Shown in pieces: positions 10,405-18,912 of a DNA stretch of 62,939 bases. A program made the translations under genes and the position numbers. Source of the DNA: Caldithrix sp. GTDB lineage: Bacteria; Zhuqueibacterota; Zhuqueibacteria; Thermofontimicrobiales; Sulfurfontimicrobiaceae. The notes under the pieces are model-generated. The model was given only the letters and a program-made list of their open reading frames with translations. It ran no database searches and was not told where the DNA came from. Position 1 is the first letter of the stretch. Each line of letters starts with the position of its first letter. The stretch spans positions 7,131 through 70,069 of the forward strand of contig DYKB01000035.1 of assembly GCA_020722815.1 (NCBI GenBank), written 5' to 3'.

Positions 10405-10590
10405 TTGCATTCTGGAGGCAGAGAGTCTTTACTGAATTCTGGAAAGTACTTTAGGAGGCCGGAATGCACATTCCCCTGTGGCGGAAACTGCTTTGGGACC
10501 TCGTTAAGCACATTCCCCCGCTGTGAAAATTGCTTGAGGAGCCCGGTAAGCACATTCCCCTTTCAAGAAGCCTGACCAGGAACTCGATTA
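10405..10590. repeat. Degenerate tandem repeat, 42-bp period
   Basis: The word GCACATTCCCC begins at 10466, 10508 and 10550, exactly 42 bp apart. The rest of each unit (AAACTGCTTTGGGACC, AAATTGCTTGAGGAGCCC) is recognisable, and weaker units extend to the left (AAAGTACTTTAGGAGGCC near 10443). The period is a multiple of three. On the minus strand an open frame (10350-10553) reads as 14-residue repeats such as LLKQFSQRGNV and VPKQFPPQGNV. No ribosome site or protein family is apparent, so coding is doubtful. Confidence 0.75.
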
Positions 10591-10607
10591 GCAGTTTCCA
10601 ACGAATA

Positions 10608-10650
10608 GACCTTCAAGCTTTTTAAAACCTTGAAGGTCTTATTTTTTAAT
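10608..10650. terminator. Stem-loop with following T-rich tract
   Basis: GACCTTCAAG pairs perfectly with CTTGAAGGTC around a short loop and is followed by TTATTTTTTAAT. No gene clearly ends into it on the plus strand. It may instead be one of the palindromic ACCTTC repeats seen at 11049, 17972 and 18636. Confidence 0.4.
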
Positions 10651-10718
10651 CAGATTGTTGTATTATCAAAGACGCCGCCTCAATTAAAAAATTAATTTTT
10701 TATGCGCAGACTGAGGAA

Positions 10719-10838
10719 TTAAAAATAATACCAGATCGTCTCATAATCCGAAATATCCTCACCAATTGCTTCCAGGCGTTGGAGGTATTCCAGAATGGGA
10801 ACATCCTCAATGAATGGGATGTCAGCATAATTAATCAT
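10719..10838 (-). CDS. Possible small protein of 39 aa, or a fragment
   Basis: A short minus-strand frame begins MINYADIPFIEDVPILEYLQ and ends DYETIWYYF. The composition is protein-like (acidic, with hydrophobic positions spaced as in a helix), but there is no strong ribosome site and no family I recognise. It could be the tail of a lost gene. Low confidence. Confidence 0.2.
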   Translation of the reverse strand: MINYADIPFIEDVPILEYLQRLEAIGEDISDYETIWYYF

Positions 10839-11048
10839 TTTTGACTGGATTAAAACAATTTACTAAAATAATATTTTCATGACCGGCTGAAGGAGCATTT
10901 ACATAACTATCAATTTACCATCGTATTCGGTTTAAGTTTTTTAATAAAATAAAGTTTCAAAAAAAATAAAATTCTGAATTTTTATTGCCTGATTTGAAAG
11001 AAAAATGCGGTTAGGAGGGACGATAATACACCTCTTGGCGGTAATGAT

Positions 11049-11090
11049 AACCTTGCGAAGGTTTAGAATTGAAAAACCTTCGCGAGGTTA
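11049..11090. repeat. Inverted repeat of the ACCTTCGCGAGGTT family
   Basis: AACCTTGCGAAGGTTT and AAACCTTCGCGAGGTT form a hairpin downstream of the transporter gene (minus strand). No T-tract follows, so it is better read as one of the dispersed palindromes than as a terminator. Confidence 0.45.
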
Positions 11091-11153
11091 GGTCCCGGAC
11101 ACCATCAAAAGCGCAGGACAGGATTTGGTATTTTCGGACAGATTTTTATTAAA

Positions 11154-12806
11154 TTAACTTTTTGTCGAACGCTCTAACCGATTCATCACAGAAAAGATAA
11201 AAGCGGCTGAAAGTAAACAACAAACCATGAAAATCGTCCAGAGTTGCCACAGTTCCAGTCGTCCCCAGAAATAACTGCCAACAAATAAGAGCTTGTTGCC
11301 AATCGCCGTAGCGCCTAACCAGCCTCCTTGCATCAAGCCCTGAAAACGCGGTGGTGATATTTTCGAAACGAATGAGAGTCCCATGGGGCTTAGAAAGAGT
11401 TCAGCGACGGTTAAAATCAAGTAGCTATTGATGAGCCAGTAGGTGGAAGCTCTTTCGGCAGACGGCTGTCCGGCCAGCGAAGCTGGCGAAGGCAGCTTTA
11501 ATGAACCGATTAACAAAACAACGAAGGCAAACGCGGCGATGATCATTCCAATCCCGATTTTTTTCGGGGTGGAAGGCTCAATTCCCTTTTTATTCAACAT
11601 GGAAAATAGCGCCAGGAATACCGGCGTGAGAAAGACGATGAAAAGCGGGTTGAATTGTTGAAAAGTTTCTGGTTCGATGGGATTTGTTGTGCGGTAACCA
11701 TTGTAGAAATAATAGCTTAATCCAACACCAAGCATTACCATACCGATACCCAGAAGCTTTATGTAAAGTTCATTCTTTTTATTAATCAGTAAAACCAAAC
11801 CAATGATGGCACCGATGACAGATAGCAAGGCCTTCAGATCAAAGAAGATATTGGTAATTGGCCCAACTTCTTTAACCGTATAGTCACGAGCGAAGAATGT
11901 TAACGTTAAGCCATTTTGATGAAAGGACATCCAGAAGAAAATAACCACCAGGAAGACGAGTCCCAATGCGATAAGTCGTTGTTTTTCTTCTTCCCAGGGC
12001 ATTTTATTCGCCTGGTTGGCTGGTGATGCTTTTTCGATGGCCTTTTTATTGGGTAATAATTTATGGAAAAGCAGATAGCTTAATAAAGAAATGACCATCG
12101 CTACAGCCGCAATTCCAAACGCATAATTATAGCCTTTGGAGAAGACTTCAAGATAATTTTTAGCAAATTGACCTAAATCGGCTACCGGACCAGCGATGTT
12201 TGCCCCATCGGCCAGTTTTTGAAAGACAGAAACGTCCTGGAGATGATTCTTCATCAATTGATGACAAAGTGCGGGAAGATTGGCATCGTGCCGAAGCCCT
12301 TGAGTACCCAGGTACCAGTTACGCATGGCCGTGGCGGCATTGGGCGCGAAAAAAGCACCAATGTTGATACCCATGTAAAAAAGCATGAATGCTGAATCCC
12401 GAAGTTTCGAGTACTGCTCATTATCATACATCTGCCCCACAAGCGCCTGAAGATTGCCTTTGAATAAACCGTTCCCCAAGGCGATGGTAAAGAGGCCAAT
12501 TACGGTGATGGTTAAGCTCATCCCCGGAATCGCAATGATGACATAACCCAGGAGCATAATGATAATTCCAACCATTATGATACCTTTGTAATTCTTGGTG
12601 AAATCAGCCAGTAATCCGCCTACCAGGGCCAGCGCATAAATTCCAAAGTAAAACCAACTATAAATATTGCCGGCCTTCTCCTCTGAAAGACCATATTTCG
12701 CTTGCAGGAACAGAACCAGAATGGCCATCATGGTATAAAAGCCAAACCGTTCCCCCATATTGGCAAAAAAAGCAACGATCAAACCTTTTGGGTGACCTTT
12801 GAACAT
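11154..12806 (-). CDS. POT/PTR2-family proton-dependent peptide transporter
   Basis: Inner-membrane transporter of 550 aa that should import di- and tripeptides with protons. About 12-14 hydrophobic helices are visible. The N-terminus reads NMGERFGFYTMMAILVLF, corresponding to the ExxERF signature of helix 1. The first Glu of that motif is Asn here, as I recall for a Bacteroidetes-type subgroup. A long central region (residues 150-230) sits between helices. GGAGG lies 8 bases before the ATG, and a TTGACA-N17-TAACTT promoter is just upstream. It stands alone between decayed genes and a sulfatase pseudogene on the opposite strand. Family assignment is firm; the precise substrate is not. Confidence 0.9.
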   Translation of the reverse strand: MFKGHPKGLIVAFFANMGERFGFYTMMAILVLFLQAKYGLSEEKAGNIYSWFYFGIYALALVGGLLADFTKNYKGIIMVGIIIMLLGYVIIAIPGMSLTITVIGLFTIALGNGLFKGNLQALVGQMYDNEQYSKLRDSAFMLFYMGINIGAFFAPNAATAMRNWYLGTQGLRHDANLPALCHQLMKNHLQDVSVFQKLADGANIAGPVADLGQFAKNYLEVFSKGYNYAFGIAAVAMVISLLSYLLFHKLLPNKKAIEKASPANQANKMPWEEEKQRLIALGLVFLVVIFFWMSFHQNGLTLTFFARDYTVKEVGPITNIFFDLKALLSVIGAIIGLVLLINKKNELYIKLLGIGMVMLGVGLSYYFYNGYRTTNPIEPETFQQFNPLFIVFLTPVFLALFSMLNKKGIEPSTPKKIGIGMIIAAFAFVVLLIGSLKLPSPASLAGQPSAERASTYWLINSYLILTVAELFLSPMGLSFVSKISPPRFQGLMQGGWLGATAIGNKLLFVGSYFWGRLELWQLWTIFMVCCLLSAAFIFSVMNRLERSTKS

Positions 12807-12913
12807 AAAAAAACCTCCTCTAAAATGTGTATCTGTCGGAATGTTAATGAATTAATCTTTTTTACAGTCTGGTCCACGCATCTATTCATCCCCATGATTT
12901 AAAATTGATGAGA

Positions 12914-12942
12914 AAGTTACAAATACTTAATTGCAATGTCAA
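12914..12942 (-). promoter_or_regulatory. Promoter of the POT transporter gene
   Basis: Read on the minus strand, TTGACA (12937-12942) and TAACTT (12914-12919) are spaced by 17 bp, about 110 bp upstream of the start codon. Confidence 0.6.
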
Positions 12943-13061
12943 TAGAAATTTTCAGGATATGACAAACTCATGTTTCACGCATTACGCATCACGCTCCGAT
13001 TTTTTTCCATCAAATTTATTATCCAGACAAAAGATACCTATACAAAATTTTGATATTTCTA

Positions 13062-13090
13062 TTGAAATTCTGTAAAACGCTGGTTATATT
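13062..13090 (+). promoter_or_regulatory. Promoter of the sulfatase pseudogene
   Basis: TTGAAA at 13062-13067 and TATATT at 13085-13090 with 17-bp spacing, about 140 bp before the ATG at 13231. Confidence 0.5.
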
Positions 13091-13230
13091 TTAAAGCAGT
13101 TATTTTTTAATTCATATCGACCCTGAGCACTGGTCGAATGGAACGCAAAACTCAGCATAAAAAAATCACCCTTCATTCTTAAGGGGATATCTTTTGAATA
13201 ACCTTTAATTTAAAAAAATAGGCCCCAAAA

Positions 13231-14622
13231 ATGAATCGTCGAAATTTTTTTTAAAAAGAACAATGATGGGAGCCGGCGTCGCATTATTATCAGCGCTGGC
13301 CTGTACAACCTCAAAAAAATCGAATTTTCTTTTTCTCTATGCGGATGATTTGTCTCCTGAAGCCCTGAGTGTTCTGGGGAGTCAGGTGCAGATACCAAAC
13401 CTCGATCGTTTGGCCCGGCGGGGTGTGATTTTCACAAATACCTACAACCCGGGGGGGCATGGCGCAATTTGTGTTGCCAGCCGAACCATGTTACTGACGG
13501 GACATTTTCTATGGAATGCCCATAAACTGGAATCCAGGCTTGATGAGGAATTACAGGCGGGTCGATTGTGGCCACAATATCTGGCGCTGGCTGGATATGA
13601 CACCTATATGACGGGAAAATGGCATGTGAATACCGACGCCCAAAAACATTTAAGACAACCATTCATATTCAACCGGGCGGAATGCCGAAAACGGTCGACG
13701 CCAGCTATAATCGACCACTTGAAGGAAAACCTGACTTGTGGTCACCCAGTGATTCAACACTCGGTGGATTTTGGGAAGGGGGTGAACACTGGAGTGAAGT
13801 AATGGCGGATAACGCAATGAATTTTCTAAATCAGGCAAAAAATCGTGCAAATCCATTTTTTATGTATCTTGCTTTTAACGCGGCACATGATCCCCGCCAA
13901 TCACCGGAATCTTATCTCGAAAAATATCCAGTAGAAAAGATAGATGTCCCGGATAATTTTCTGGATCAGTATCCTTTTCATCATGAAATTGGATGTGGGG
14001 AAACGCTTCGCGATGAAAAATTGGCACCTTTTCCCCGGACTGAAAATGCTGTCAAAGTACATCGACGGGGATATTATGCCATTATCAGCCATCTGGCTGC
14101 GCTGGAAAAATCAGGGAAAATGAAAAGCACCTATATTTTCTTTACGGCGGATAATGGTCTGGCTATTGGTCATCATGGCCTGTTTGGGAAGCAGAATATG
14201 TTTGAACATAGTATGAAAGTGCCATTAATTGTTACCGGCCCCGGGATTCCCCCTGAAAAGCGAATTGAAGCGCCGGTTTATCTTCAGGATATTATGCCCG
14301 CAACGCTGGGGCCGGTATCCCAATCCCGGAATATATTCAATTCAGAAGTCTGAAACCGCTGATTGCTGGCAAAAGAGAAAAAAATTATGAATCGATCTAT
14401 GGCGGTTACATGAATTTGCAGCGACTGGTTCGGAAGGATGATTTTAAACTGATATACTATCCCAAAATTGACAAAATACTTCTTTTTAAATTAAAAAATG
14501 ACCCGCTGGAAATGAATGATTTATCAGGTCTGGTGGAATATGTGACCAAAATAAATGAATTGAAACAGGAATTAATTAAAGTGCAACCAATAGTAGGGGA
14601 TACACTATCGTTAGCCTGGTAA
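13231..14622 (+). pseudogene. Sulfatase (type I, formylglycine-dependent) with three -1 frameshifts
   Basis: From ATG 13231 the reading MNRRNFF would continue as LKRTMMGAGVALLSALAC if a run of 8 T at 13244-13252 had 9. This gives a twin-arginine signal with a lipobox (LSALAC), so the ancestral protein was an exported lipoprotein. The sulfatase signature is CVASRTMLLTG, with Cys as the formylglycine site in a C-x-A-S-R motif, followed by GYDTYMTGKWH. The frame then changes near 13650 (5 A where 6 are needed) and near 14310 (4 G where 5 are needed). Downstream pieces carry FFTADNGLAIGHHGLFGK (metal site) and a normal C-terminus to 14622. The total is about 463 codons, a usual family length. All three lesions are one-base contractions of homopolymers. 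This may be real slippage decay or sequencing error. Confidence 0.85.
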
Positions 14623-14945
14623 AATGGTATAAAGTGTTAATTAACTTTAAAATTCACTATGAAAAGTTCGTTTGATTTTACTGATTTTGAAAAGAGTGGG
14701 AATCAAGTTTTATCCATAACATCTTGTTGGCGTCGTGTCATGGTCTCTTGATGGCAAAATTGATAAAAAATCCAATTTGAAAGTGTTGCTCAGAATATAC
14801 AAAATTTCCAGACATTTTCTTTTTCATGGAATTAAAATAGTTTTTATTTGTCTAATTAGCACGACGAGGTTGAAAAAATCTTCGTACATTTTAAAAGATA
14901 ATCCATTGATAATTAATGATTTAATAGCTAACAACGGAGGAAATT
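14623..14945. other. Intergenic, nothing recognised
   Basis: AT-rich stretch between the sulfatase pseudogene and the next gene. I see no conserved frame, no strong hairpin and no clear promoter beyond the GGAGG ribosome site (14935-14939) of the gene at 14946. Confidence 0.4.
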
Positions 14946-15461
14946 ATGCGTAAATTAGGTTTGATCCTGATGGCGTTTGTTTTTTTATTTTCAATGATTT
15001 TAATTGCTGAAGAGGGAAAAGTCAATTTTTCCGGTACCTGGTCTTTTAACAAAGATAAAAGTGAGGCTGGTGGCGATGGTGGCCGTGGACCGGGACGAAT
15101 GGCTTCCAGCAAGCTTGTTGTGAAGCAGGAAAAAGATAAAATCGTTATCGAAAGAACCGGTCAGGGCCGTGGCGGTGAAACTTTTACCCAAAAGGAAGAG
15201 CTTACATTAGATGGTAAAGAAAATAAGGTAGAAGGTTTTGGCGGCCGCGAACGAACAGTTGTCGTAAAATGGACGGATGAGGGCAAAACTTTAACCATTA
15301 GTTCCCGGATGATCTTCGAACGAAATGGAGAGGAATTTGAAATGAAATCATCCGAAGTGTGGAGCCTTGACAATGAAGGCAAAGATTTGGTGATAAATTC
15401 CACTCGCAATACCCCTCGTGGCGAACGAAAGAGCAAGCTGGTTTATACGAAAAGCGAATAG
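14946..15461 (+). CDS. Exported lipocalin-like protein of unknown function
   Basis: 171 aa with a signal peptide (residues 1-21, MRKLGLILMAFVFLFSMILI). A basic and glycine-rich mature part begins VNFSGTWSFNKDKSE. The alternating strands (SKLVVKQEKDKIVIER, TVVVKWTDEGKTLTISSRM, KDLVINSTR) look like an eight-stranded lipocalin-type barrel. GGAGG is spaced 6 bases from the ATG. It is probably transcribed alone. The N-terminal FSGTWSFN motif resembles FNGSWELVP at the start of the GxGYxYP protein. Ligand and role are unknown. Confidence 0.8.
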   Translation: MRKLGLILMAFVFLFSMILIAEEGKVNFSGTWSFNKDKSEAGGDGGRGPGRMASSKLVVKQEKDKIVIERTGQGRGGETFTQKEELTLDGKENKVEGFGGRERTVVVKWTDEGKTLTISSRMIFERNGEEFEMKSSEVWSLDNEGKDLVINSTRNTPRGERKSKLVYTKSE

Positions 15462-15653
15462 TGCCTTATTCGTGTGGGAGAGTAAGAGTCGGGAGAGGGG
15501 GAGAATTTATGCCTCAGGGAGGTTGCTTTTTCTCCCACTCACCCACTCTTTGTTTCGTTATCCATTCGTCTTCGGATTTAACTACTTGTTAAACAAGTGA
15601 ATATATATCCATCCGGTTACCTTTTCATATTTTATCCTCGATTATCATAAAGA

Positions 15654-15790
15654 TTTAATGGTGGAATAATTTTAAGGCAGAATAATTGAATCAAAAAAAT
15701 GTTGCTAACCGCTTTATTATTTTTGACTTAATCATTTGGCCCTTTCTCAATAATTATTCCACCATTTAATCATTCTGCCTTTAAAATTCC
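15654..15790. mobile_element. MITE-like inverted-repeat element (GGTGGAATAATT family)
   Basis: The left arm contains ATGGTGGAATAATT then AAGGCAGAATAATT. The right arm has the complements AATTATTCCACCAT then AATCATTCTGCCTT. A perfect 14-bp pair is therefore backed by a second related pair, around a loop of about 60 bp. There is no coding content. It lies in the gap between the lipocalin-like gene and the GH127 gene. Confidence 0.6.
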
Positions 15791-15791
15791 A

Positions 15792-15820
15792 TTGATTTTA
15801 AAGAAATATTTTGCTATTCT
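15792..15820 (+). promoter_or_regulatory. Promoter of the GH127 gene
   Basis: TTGATT at 15792-15797 and TATTCT at 15815-15820 with 17-bp spacing, about 80 bp before the start codon. Confidence 0.5.
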
Positions 15821-15898
15821 ATTGGACAGATTAAATTTCTGCTCAGGCAACTATTTTTTCAAAATCAAATCAGCGCTCATTATAAGTTATGAGGACCA

Positions 15899-17941
15899 AT
15901 GATGAAGAAAACAATATTTTTCTTAACACTAATCGGAGCTATCATGATGAACTGCTCGTCCGAAATCAAAAATCAAAATTATCCGACAAATCAGGCACCT
16001 TTGCTGCAAACACAATTTGTGAAATTACCGCTGGGCACCATTCATCCAAAAGGATGGCTTAAGGATCAACTGGGTGCCCTGAAAGATGGATTAACCGGCC
16101 ATCTGGATGAATTCTGGCCGGACTTAATCAATTCCGCCTGGAAAGGTGGCACTGGTGAAGCCTGGGAACGCGGGCCGTATTATCTGGACGGACTGGTACC
16201 ACTGGCGTATTTATTGGAAGATTCGGCCTTAATTGCCAAGACCAAACCTTTTATTGAATGGATGCTGCAAAGCGGGCAAGCCAATGGCTGGTTTGGGCCG
16301 CATCAAAATCAGGATCGCTGGCCGCTGGCAGTGGCATTAAAAGTTATTCTGCAATATCATGAAGCGACCAATGATCCGCGGGCACTGGATTTGATTAAAA
16401 ATTATTTTCGTTATCTCGGTGAAAATCCACCGGATTGGCCAGATAGCACCTGGCGCGGGGTTCGGGCCATGGAACATGCCGTCACCGGCTATTGGCTTTA
16501 TCGCCGAACTGGTGATCCGGAAGTTCTGAAAGTGACTCAATCAATTTTTGAAAATAGTTTCGATTGGACAAAATATTTGGTGGAATTTCCCTGGGACTCC
16601 CGTGCACTGGCTGAGAAACGAATTCCATTGAACTGGAAAGCCGATGGTTTGACTGCACATGTCGTCAATGTCGCGATGGCAACGAAATATCCTGGAATCT
16701 GGTATCAGCAAGGGAAGGATGAAAAATACCGACAGGCGGTTTATCAAGGGCTGGCGAATCTGGATTTGCATCATGGGCAAATTGGCGGCCGGTTTTCGGG
16801 TGATGAGCATCTTTCAGGGAAACGACCCACGCAGGGAACTGAACTTTGTGCCGTTGTGGAATTTATGTTTTCACTCGAAAATCTGATTGAAATTATGGGG
16901 GATCCCCTCCTGGCTGATCGGCTGGAATTGCTGGCGTATAATGCCTTGCCGGGAACGATGACGCCGGATTGCTGGGCGCATCAGTATGATCAGCAATCGA
17001 ATCAGGTATTGGTTTCAGACGCGCCACGGGAATGGAGTACCAATGGGAACACCTCAAATGTTTATGGCTTAATGCCCAATTATCCGTGCTGCCTGGCGAA
17101 TATGCATCAAGGCTGGCCGAAGCTGGTTCAGAGTATGTGGATGGCCACGCATGATCAGGGACTGGCAGCAATTGTTTATGGACCCTGTGAGGTTCGGGCA
17201 AAAGTTGGTAAAAATATCGCAGTCAAAGTTACGGAAGAAACCAATTATCCTTTTGATGATGTCATCAAATTCACACTTGAACTGTCTGAAGCGACGGCGT
17301 TTCCGCTTCAATTCCGGATTCCCCAATGGGTTGATCAGGCTTATCTGCTTGTTAAAGATAAAAAAATTCCGGTTGAGGCCGGTAAATTTGCAAAATTGGC
17401 AGAAAAATGGCAGTCCGGTGATGTCATTCAACTGGTACTGCCTTCTAAAATTCAAACTGAATCCCGTTTCAATAATTCGATTGCCATCCAACGGGGTCCT
17501 TTGTACTATGTGCTGCGAATCGGGAAGGCTTATCAGAAAATCAAATTATCCTCAAGCAAAATAACCAGCATCGATTATTTGGGATCAGTGGATTGGGCGA
17601 TTGAACCGACGACTCCCTGGAACTATGGACTTTTGGTTGATAAAAATGATCCGGAAAAAAGTATTCAGGTTGAGAAACGTGCTATTTCAATTTATCCATT
17701 CAGCGATGTGGGAGAAATGATTTATCATGCAGCGAGTGGGGAATATGTGATATGGCCGGAATCGGCGCCGATAGTCCTGAAAGTCAGCGGGCAGCAGATT
17801 CCGGAATGGGGCATCCGTAATAATTCAGCCGATGATCCACCGGTAAGTCCGGTAATTTCCTCACAACCCGTTGAAGAATTGCAATTGGTTCCCTATGGCT
17901 GTGCGCGATTGCGTATCAGCGAATTTCCGATGCTGAGATAA
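15899..17941 (+). CDS. GH127-type beta-L-arabinofuranosidase, lipoprotein
   Basis: 680 aa. The signal peptide ends in a lipobox (IMMNCSS, Cys about residue 19), so the enzyme is probably membrane-anchored. The family domain spans about residues 35-640: an (alpha/alpha)6 barrel then beta-sandwiches. The zinc/nucleophile set is visible: Glu315 and Cys317 in TQGTELC, and Cys397-Cys398 in NYPCCLAN. These match the Glu-x-Cys and Cys-Cys of the known GH127 enzyme HypBA1, in which the first Cys of the pair is the nucleophile. It should release L-arabinofuranose from pectic or glycoprotein side chains. GH146 is a close relative and cannot be excluded. The context with GH78 and GH106 supports a pectin role. 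The frame is intact. Confidence 0.87.
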   Translation: MMKKTIFFLTLIGAIMMNCSSEIKNQNYPTNQAPLLQTQFVKLPLGTIHPKGWLKDQLGALKDGLTGHLDEFWPDLINSAWKGGTGEAWERGPYYLDGLVPLAYLLEDSALIAKTKPFIEWMLQSGQANGWFGPHQNQDRWPLAVALKVILQYHEATNDPRALDLIKNYFRYLGENPPDWPDSTWRGVRAMEHAVTGYWLYRRTGDPEVLKVTQSIFENSFDWTKYLVEFPWDSRALAEKRIPLNWKADGLTAHVVNVAMATKYPGIWYQQGKDEKYRQAVYQGLANLDLHHGQIGGRFSGDEHLSGKRPTQGTELCAVVEFMFSLENLIEIMGDPLLADRLELLAYNALPGTMTPDCWAHQYDQQSNQVLVSDAPREWSTNGNTSNVYGLMPNYPCCLANMHQGWPKLVQSMWMATHDQGLAAIVYGPCEVRAKVGKNIAVKVTEETNYPFDDVIKFTLELSEATAFPLQFRIPQWVDQAYLLVKDKKIPVEAGKFAKLAEKWQSGDVIQLVLPSKIQTESRFNNSIAIQRGPLYYVLRIGKAYQKIKLSSSKITSIDYLGSVDWAIEPTTPWNYGLLVDKNDPEKSIQVEKRAISIYPFSDVGEMIYHAASGEYVIWPESAPIVLKVSGQQIPEWGIRNNSADDPPVSPVISSQPVEELQLVPYGCARLRISEFPMLR

Positions 17942-18844
17942 TAATCATTATCCTCTCAAAAAGCAGGCGCCAGACCTTCGGGGTTTTTGGGGTGAATTCA
18001 ATTGATTATATTGAATCTTAAAAGTAAAACCTCGAAGGTCTTACCCCCGATTTTTAGGGGTATATGTTGTTGTGTAACCAATCACCGGGTGAAAGCAAAC
18101 AATTTTCATTTTTTGTATCCAGGGCAGCGGTGGATAAAGTCTGCTGGAATATCCTCAAGCCGACGGCGCCTCATCAAAAGATCAGCTTTGCTGAAAAGGG
18201 TGAACACTTTATTGAATGTTGTCATCCGACATTGTCGCTGAAAAAGATTGAGAAAGATAACGTTGGCTGGATTTGACCCATAAGGTAATAAGGTTAAATT
18301 GCAGGGACTCTTGAATTGTTACTAAGGTCAATAAGGTCGATTGGGTTTGATCGCGCGGCCTGGTTGATTAAAAACCTTATTCACCTGAGGAATCAGTAAA
18401 ACCGGCGACACAACAAATTTGATACGATTCCCTGTGATCGGTTACCTTTTTGCGCTGAACCAAAAGCCTTGAACCTGTGAACGCATCCATTTAATCGGTC
18501 ATGTAGCGTAATATAAACATAAACCCGGGAAATGTAAATAAAAAAATAAACTATTTGATACTCGAACAAGATTCGCTACTGAATTTGGGCGCGTGAAATA
18601 TGTCGGTAAATTCGAAAATGCGAATTCATGGAAATAACCCTGCGAGAGGTTCTTTAAATTGGTCAATTGGGTCTAAAAGGCGCTTCTGATCGATAATATA
18701 GCCGGCAGATCAAAAAACCTCGCGCCGGGTTCATTTAGATTTACCAGAGAGCTTTCCTCAATCAAACATCCTCATATCCACCATATTTTAGCAAAAACAA
18801 AATGAAGGACTGTTGCTAACTTTATCGTGTTACATGATTTTTAA
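17942..18844. other. Long gene-poor gap with inverted repeats and a possible gene remnant
   Basis: A hairpin at 17972-18041 pairs AGACCTTCGGGGTTTT with AAAACCTCGAAGGTCT. A second pair at 18636-18651 and 18716-18731 (AACCCTGCGAGAGGTT and AACCTCGCGCCGGGTT) encloses about 65 bp and belongs to the same ACCT(T)CG palindrome group. Between them, 18064-18276 is open on the plus strand and ends EHFIECCHPTLSLKKIEKDN. It has protein-like composition but no ribosome site or family; I treat it as a possible remnant only. Near 18437 CTGTGATCGGTTACC resembles the end of the MITE at 36268-36435. Confidence 0.45.
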
Positions 18845-18873
18845 TTGACTTTTTTTCCCGGTTTTCATACTAT
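18845..18873 (+). promoter_or_regulatory. Promoter of the GH9 gene
   Basis: TTGACT (18845-18850), 17 bp, TACTAT (18868-18873). The start codon is 40 bp downstream of the -10 box, preceded by AAGGAAA. Confidence 0.65.
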
Positions 18874-18912
18874 TTAAAATTATCAATTAGAAATTTTAAC
18901 TTAAGAAAGGAA

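Noticed and set aside
10350..10575. Open frames on both strands over the 42-bp tandem repeat
   Set aside because: They arise because the period is a multiple of three. There is no ribosome site or promoter for either strand, so no protein is claimed.
11154..12806. Loss of the first Glu in the ExxER motif as evidence of a dead transporter
   Set aside because: The frame is intact, the rest of the family features are present, and I recall a Bacteroidetes-type subgroup with the same NMGERFG motif.
18064..18276. Possible 70-codon gene after the GH127 gene
   Set aside because: No ribosome site, no recognised domain and flanked by palindromes. Kept only as a possible remnant.
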